DNA of 64,000 nt, taken from an uncultured Cellulophaga sp. Lineage in GTDB: Bacteria > Bacteroidota > Bacteroidia > Flavobacteriales > Flavobacteriaceae. The notes under the pieces were generated by a model. The model was not told the DNA's origin, did no database searches, and saw only the letters and a program-made list of their open reading frames with translations. Positions 60,055 to 64,000 of the stretch are shown one piece after another. The first letter of the stretch is position 1, and the number at the start of each line of letters is the position of its first letter. The stretch lies in contig CANLOV010000008.1 in the NCBI GenBank assembly GCA_947492955.1, positions 62,001-126,000 on the forward strand, written 5' to 3'. The position numbers and the translations under genes were made by a program.

Positions 60055-62829
60055 ATGAACTATAAAGATTACATCAAGGAAATCGAAGCGAGAAAAGCTC
60101 AGGGTTTACATCCTAAGCCAATTGATGGAGCCGAATTATTAAGCGAAATAATTTCGCAAATTAAAGACGCAACGAATGCGCATCGTGAAGATTCTCTTAA
60201 ATTTTTTATATACAACGTTTTACCAGGTACAACTAGTGCTGCTACAGTAAAATCAAAATTTTTAAAAGAGATTATTTTAGGAGAAGAAGTTGTAAAAGAA
60301 ATTACTCCTGATTTTGCTTTAGAGCAATTATCTCACATGAAAGGTGGGCCTTCAGTAGAAGTACTTTTAGATTTAGCTTTAGGTGAAGATGCATCTATAG
60401 CAAAACAAGCAGCTGAGGTTTTAAAAACACAAGTGTTCCTTTACGAAGCAGATACTGATCGTTTAGAGGGCGCTATGAAAGCAGGAAGCGCTATTGCAAA
60501 AGAAATTATAGAGAGTTATGCGCAAGCAGAATTTTTCACAAAACTTCCAGAAGTAGAAGAAGAAATAGAAATAGTAACATATATTGCTGGTGTTGGAGAT
60601 ATTTCTACAGATTTATTATCGCCAGGAGCAGATGCGCACTCAAGATCAGACCGTGAATTACATGGTCAGTGTATGTTTGAGCACAATAAAGAAATGCAAC
60701 AAGAAGTGTTAGCTTTAAAAGAGCAGCACCCAGATAAGCGCGTAATGTTAATCGCGGAAAAAGGTACCATGGGAGTGGGGTCTTCTAGAATGTCTGGAGT
60801 TAATAATGTTGCTTTATGGACAGGTGTTCCTTTTAGCAAATACGTGCCATTTATTAATTTTGCACCAGTAATTGCTGGTACTAATGGTATTGCACCAATT
60901 TTCTTAACAACAGTTGGGGTAACTGGTGGTATTGGTATTGATCTTAAAAACTGGGTAACTAAAAAGGATGCGGAAGGTAAAACCGTTTATGATGCAGACG
61001 GAGAACCAGTTTTAGAACAAGTATATACAGTAGATACGGGTACAGTACTTACTATAAATACTAAAGAGAAAAAATTATACAAAGACGGTAAAGCCGTTAA
61101 AGATATTTCTGCAGCATTAACACCTCCAAAAATGGAGTTTATTAAAGCTGGGGGGTCATACGCCGTTGTTTTCGGTAAAAAATTACAAACTTTTGCATGC
61201 AAAGTTTTAGGAATAGATGTTCCTCAGGTATACGCTGCAGCAAAAGAAGTTTCTATAGATGGGCAAGGTTTAACTGCCGTAGAAAAAATATTCAACAAAA
61301 ATGCAGTAGGAACTACACCAGGAAAAACATTACATGCTGGGTCTAATGTTAGAGTAGAAGTTAATATTGTAGGTTCTCAGGATACTACAGGATTAATGAC
61401 CTCTCAAGAGTTAGAGATGATGGCAGCAACTGTTATTTCTCCTATTGTAGATGCAGGATACCAATCGGGTTGTCATACAGCATCGGTTTGGGATGATAAG
61501 TCTAAGGCTAATATTCCAAGGTTAATGAGTTTTATGAACGACTTTGGTTTAATTACAGGTCGTGATCCAAAAGGAAAGTATTTTCCAATGACCGATGTAA
61601 TTCATAAAGTATTAAATGATATTGCTGTAGATGATTGGGATGTAATTATCGGAGGAGATTCGCATACACGTATGGCGAAAGGTGTTGCATTTGGAGCAGA
61701 TTCTGGAACCGTTGCTTTAGCATTAGCAACAGGAGAGGCTACTATGCCAATTCCACAGTCTGTAAAAGTAACCTTTAAAGGAAATATGAAACCGTACATG
61801 GACTTCCGTGATGTGGTACATGCTACGCAAGAGCAGATGTTAAATCAGTTTGGCGGAGAGAATGTATTCCAAGGAAGAATCATTGAGGTACATATAGGTA
61901 CTTTAACTTCAGATGAAGCCTTTACATTTACAGATTGGACGGCAGAGATGAAAGCAAAAGCATCTATCTGTATATCTGAAGATGCTACATTAGCAGAATC
62001 ATTAGCAATTTCTAGAGATCGTATCCAAATTATGCTAGATAAAGGTATGGATAACGATAAGAAAGTATTACAAGGCTTAGTAGATAAAGCAAACAAGCGT
62101 ATTGCAGAGTTAAAATCTGGTGAAAGACCAGCTTTAAAACCAGATGCAGATGCGGAGTACCATGCAGAAGTGGTAATTGATTTAGATAAGATTGTGGAGC
62201 CAATGATTGCGGATCCAGATGTAAACAACGAAGATGTATCTAAGCGTTATACACACGATAACATTCAGCCATTATCTTTCTACGGAGGTACTAAAAAAGT
62301 AGACTTAGGATTTATTGGGTCTTGTATGATCCATAAAGGAGATATGAAGATTTTAGCACAAATGCTAAAGAATGTAGAAGCACAACAAGGAGAAGTAGTA
62401 TTTAATGCGCCTTTAGTAGTAGCACCACCGACATACAATATTGTAGATGAGCTAAAAGAAGAAGGCGATTGGGAAATATTAGAAAAATACTCTGGTTTTG
62501 TGTTCGATGATAGTGCACCAAAAGGATTAGCACGTACTAAGTATGAAAACATGTTATACTTAGAGCGTCCTGGATGTAACTTATGTATGGGTAACCAAGA
62601 AAAGGCTGAACCAGGAGATACCGTAATGGCAACTTCTACACGTTTATTCCAAGGAAGAGTTGTGAGAGATGCTGCGGAGAAAAAAGGAGAGTCATTATTA
62701 TCATCAACACCAGTGGTTGTATTATCTACTATTTTAGGAAGAACACCTACTTTAGAAGAGTACGAAGCTGCTGTAGAAGGTATTGTACTTACAAAGTTTA
62801 AACCTTCTCAAAAGCAATTAGTAAGCTAG
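60055..62829 (+). CDS. acnB: Bifunctional aconitate hydratase 2 / 2-methylisocitrate dehydratase
   Basis: A 924-residue TCA-cycle enzyme that interconverts citrate and isocitrate; AcnB also dehydrates 2-methylisocitrate. The N-terminal HEAT-like domain spans residues 1-160, the swivel domain about 165-390 (DLLSPGADAHSRSDRELHGQCMFEH), and the catalytic domains the rest. The [4Fe-4S] cluster ligands are Cys757 (FIGSCMIHKGD), Cys841 and Cys844 (PGCNLCMGNQEK). Other active-site motifs: QSGCHTASVWDD, GGDSHTRMAKGVAFGADSGTVALALATGEATMPIPQSV. The length is slightly above that of E. coli AcnB (865), due to a small insertion around 300-345 (KNWVTKKDAEGKTVYDADGEP). Confidence 0.98.
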   Translation: MNYKDYIKEIEARKAQGLHPKPIDGAELLSEIISQIKDATNAHREDSLKFFIYNVLPGTTSAATVKSKFLKEIILGEEVVKEITPDFALEQLSHMKGGPSVEVLLDLALGEDASIAKQAAEVLKTQVFLYEADTDRLEGAMKAGSAIAKEIIESYAQAEFFTKLPEVEEEIEIVTYIAGVGDISTDLLSPGADAHSRSDRELHGQCMFEHNKEMQQEVLALKEQHPDKRVMLIAEKGTMGVGSSRMSGVNNVALWTGVPFSKYVPFINFAPVIAGTNGIAPIFLTTVGVTGGIGIDLKNWVTKKDAEGKTVYDADGEPVLEQVYTVDTGTVLTINTKEKKLYKDGKAVKDISAALTPPKMEFIKAGGSYAVVFGKKLQTFACKVLGIDVPQVYAAAKEVSIDGQGLTAVEKIFNKNAVGTTPGKTLHAGSNVRVEVNIVGSQDTTGLMTSQELEMMAATVISPIVDAGYQSGCHTASVWDDKSKANIPRLMSFMNDFGLITGRDPKGKYFPMTDVIHKVLNDIAVDDWDVIIGGDSHTRMAKGVAFGADSGTVALALATGEATMPIPQSVKVTFKGNMKPYMDFRDVVHATQEQMLNQFGGENVFQGRIIEVHIGTLTSDEAFTFTDWTAEMKAKASICISEDATLAESLAISRDRIQIMLDKGMDNDKKVLQGLVDKANKRIAELKSGERPALKPDADAEYHAEVVIDLDKIVEPMIADPDVNNEDVSKRYTHDNIQPLSFYGGTKKVDLGFIGSCMIHKGDMKILAQMLKNVEAQQGEVVFNAPLVVAPPTYNIVDELKEEGDWEILEKYSGFVFDDSAPKGLARTKYENMLYLERPGCNLCMGNQEKAEPGDTVMATSTRLFQGRVVRDAAEKKGESLLSSTPVVVLSTILGRTPTLEEYEAAVEGIVLTKFKPSQKQLVS

Positions 62830-62855
62830 TTTTAGGTTTCGATTATAATATTTTT

Positions 62856-62888
62856 AAAAGTCCGAGTTTTTAAGCTCGGACTTTTTTG
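62856..62888 (+). terminator. Terminator of acnB
   Basis: AAAAGTCCGAG and CTCGGACTTTT form an 11-bp stem followed by a T-run, 27 bp after the acnB stop codon. Confidence 0.85.
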
Positions 62889-62898
62889 TTTTTATACG

Positions 62899-62945
62899 TC
62901 ACTTCGAGTGATTCTGAAGAATGAAGAATTGTATCGAGAAGTTGG
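62899..62945. repeat. Dispersed intergenic repeat of the CACTTCGAGTG type
   Basis: The segment CGTCACTTCGAGTGATTCT, a purine-rich middle, then TTGTATCGAGAAGTTGGG has partly self-complementary ends (ACTTCGAG / TCGAGAAGT). It resembles the short repeats scattered between genes in many Flavobacteriaceae genomes. The region to 63110 also holds three tandem TCAACAA words (63064-63085) and no gene. Confidence 0.45.
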
Positions 62946-63110
62946 GTGTTGTCTTCGTTTTGTTTGGTTGAGTTTCTCGTTTTGGTGTGACTGTTTGGAA
63001 ATGTTACATATCAAATTGTTTTAGAAACGTTCTTGATTTTAAGCAAGTTTTAATTTTCTTAAAATCAACAATCAACAATCAACAAACAACTAAGAACGAA
63101 GCAATAATTA

Positions 63111-64000
63111 CTACTTCTCTTTTTTCTTGCCCAAAGAAACCTTGTAGTCGTCTATATTTCCTTTAATTTTTAAATTAAGGTATTTTGTTTTTTGATTAGC
63201 ATCTACTTTTACAATTTCATCTTCTTGTTGGGTATTGCTAATACTGTCTTTTTTATTGCCAAATAATTTTTGCCAAGCGGCTTTTTTTACTGTTTTCCAT
63301 GGAATACGTATATAATAATCAATGTTTTGATTGCTATCATGTGTACCAGATAATTCCATGTGCCCCAAAGTAGATTCAATAGTCATTGCAGGGATATTAA
63401 TTTTTCCTTGTTTTATATGAAGGCTATTTTGCAAGGTATCAAACCTAATATTTTGCAAGTTTTTATCCTCCATATAATCGGATAGTGCTAGCATTGGGTT
63501 GTAATTTTTTAACCTTCCGTTTAATACTTTTACATCCATATCTATAGTAGATTGGTCTAAATCTGGCACCAAATCTGGATATACTCTAATTTTACCTTTT
63601 ACTCTGGATGTAAGTTTTCCTTGTAAATTATCTGAAACGAGATGGTCTTGTCCAAAATTTTCAAATTTAAACAGCAATTTATCTAGATCAACATTGTTTA
63701 AAACCAAATTGGGTTGCATATAAATATGCTTTGGGTCGCTACCATTAAAATAGCCATTTAATTTAATATTTCCTCCTGCTGCATCCATATCTAATGTATC
63801 TATATAGATATAATGGTTGGGTGTTGTGCGTAAGTCTGCTTTAATGTTTTGTAGATCTATTCTATGGTATATAAAGTGATCAATATCTGCCTTAAATTGC
63901 ATAGCTGTAAATGGCAACTCATATAAATTAAATGCATTTGTATGTTCTTTTACATAAGCAGTTTTAGATGTGGTAGTTACTTCTTTAGGTTTGGGCGGAC
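63111..64000 (-). CDS. AsmA-like protein, C-terminal part (5' end outside the window)
   Basis: The minus-strand frame remains open to base 64000 (beyond the TTG at 63917), so the gene is truncated by the window edge; 296 codons are visible. The sequence shows the long beta-strand repeats of AsmA/TamB-like proteins (HYIYIDTLDMDAAGGNIKLNGYFNGSDPKHIYMQPNLVLNNVDLDKLLF ... LTSRVKGKIRVYPDLVPDLDQSTIDMDVKVLNGRLKNYNPMLALSDYMEDKNLQNIRFDTLQNSLHIKQGKI), ending with a basic tail. Such bridge-like proteins span the periplasm and are linked to lipid transport and outer-membrane biogenesis. The missing N-terminus should contain a membrane anchor. Confidence 0.8.
   Translation of the reverse strand, partial: PPKPKEVTTTSKTAYVKEHTNAFNLYELPFTAMQFKADIDHFIYHRIDLQNIKADLRTTPNHYIYIDTLDMDAAGGNIKLNGYFNGSDPKHIYMQPNLVLNNVDLDKLLFKFENFGQDHLVSDNLQGKLTSRVKGKIRVYPDLVPDLDQSTIDMDVKVLNGRLKNYNPMLALSDYMEDKNLQNIRFDTLQNSLHIKQGKINIPAMTIESTLGHMELSGTHDSNQNIDYYIRIPWKTVKKAAWQKLFGNKKDSISNTQQEDEIVKVDANQKTKYLNLKIKGNIDDYKVSLGKKKEK

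Noticed and set aside
63060-63090. Three TCAACAA words considered as a CRISPR-like array
   Set aside because: Units of 7 bp without spacers; a simple short tandem repeat.
1-64000. tRNA, rRNA, integrase, transposase and prophage genes
   Set aside because: None was recognised on either strand; the accessory character of 1-18 kb rests on RHS, toxin-antitoxin and repeat content alone.

Overview
The window comes from an AT-rich chromosome of the phylum Bacteroidota, almost certainly a (probably marine) member of the Flavobacteriaceae. The signs are: Bacteroidota-type promoters (TTG, about 19 bp, TAnnTTTG) instead of sigma70 boxes; few Shine-Dalgarno sequences; a gliding-motility/type IX secretion C-terminal domain; RHS proteins with the DHLGNVR core; and the rpmB-rpmG-DUF4295-ftsY cluster. 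No rRNA, tRNA, CRISPR array, prophage or intact transposase was seen.

Layout. Positions 1-18.1 kb are an accessory, surface-protein region: the 3' part of a very large RHS-partner protein (its frame is open to the left edge), a small lipocalin-like protein, a 2492-residue RHS protein with an internal tandem duplication and a GIY-YIG-like toxin tip, its probable immunity gene, REP-like hairpins, a RelE/ParE-type toxin-antitoxin pair, a broken lipoprotein remnant, and a 1190-residue type IX-secreted repeat protein. Positions 18.2-27.5 kb hold mixed metabolism and transport: DUF4197, PurU, an Lrp regulator, a SulP transporter, an MscS channel, a probable pseudo-esterase, an MFS exporter preceded by what looks like a ribosome-controlled transcription attenuator, and a DUF1684 lipoprotein. 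Positions 27.6-30.5 kb are an ammonium module (porin, AmtB, PII) whose promoter carries two mirror-image dyads.

Positions 30.8-46.4 kb contain a MazG-like hydrolase, IlvE, MnmD, a TIGR01777 protein, GrpE-DnaJ, a NatAB-type ABC exporter followed by an MscS channel, a DUF6268 beta-barrel and an NtrC-like regulator without a DNA-binding domain, then PPK2, an M28 peptidase and a cyclophilin-FKBP fusion. Positions 46.6-50.6 kb are one compact operon (exonuclease, CarboxypepD_reg protein, FAH hydrolase, Hpt protein, CinA). Then follow the L28/L33/DUF4295 operon, FtsY, a beta-lactamase-fold lipoprotein, RimO, a DUF1624-like acyltransferase, two SurA-type chaperones with a MoxR ATPase, AcnB, and a partial AsmA-like protein running off the right edge.

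The signals I consider most worth following are: (1) a family of three tiny paralogous membrane peptides (28, 33 and 51 residues) that align without gaps over 25 residues and differ by synonymous codons; (2) a leader-peptide/antiterminator/terminator arrangement directly upstream of the MFS exporter; (3) the dyad operators on the PII-AmtB promoter. All similarity calls are from reading the translations by eye; no database search was run.
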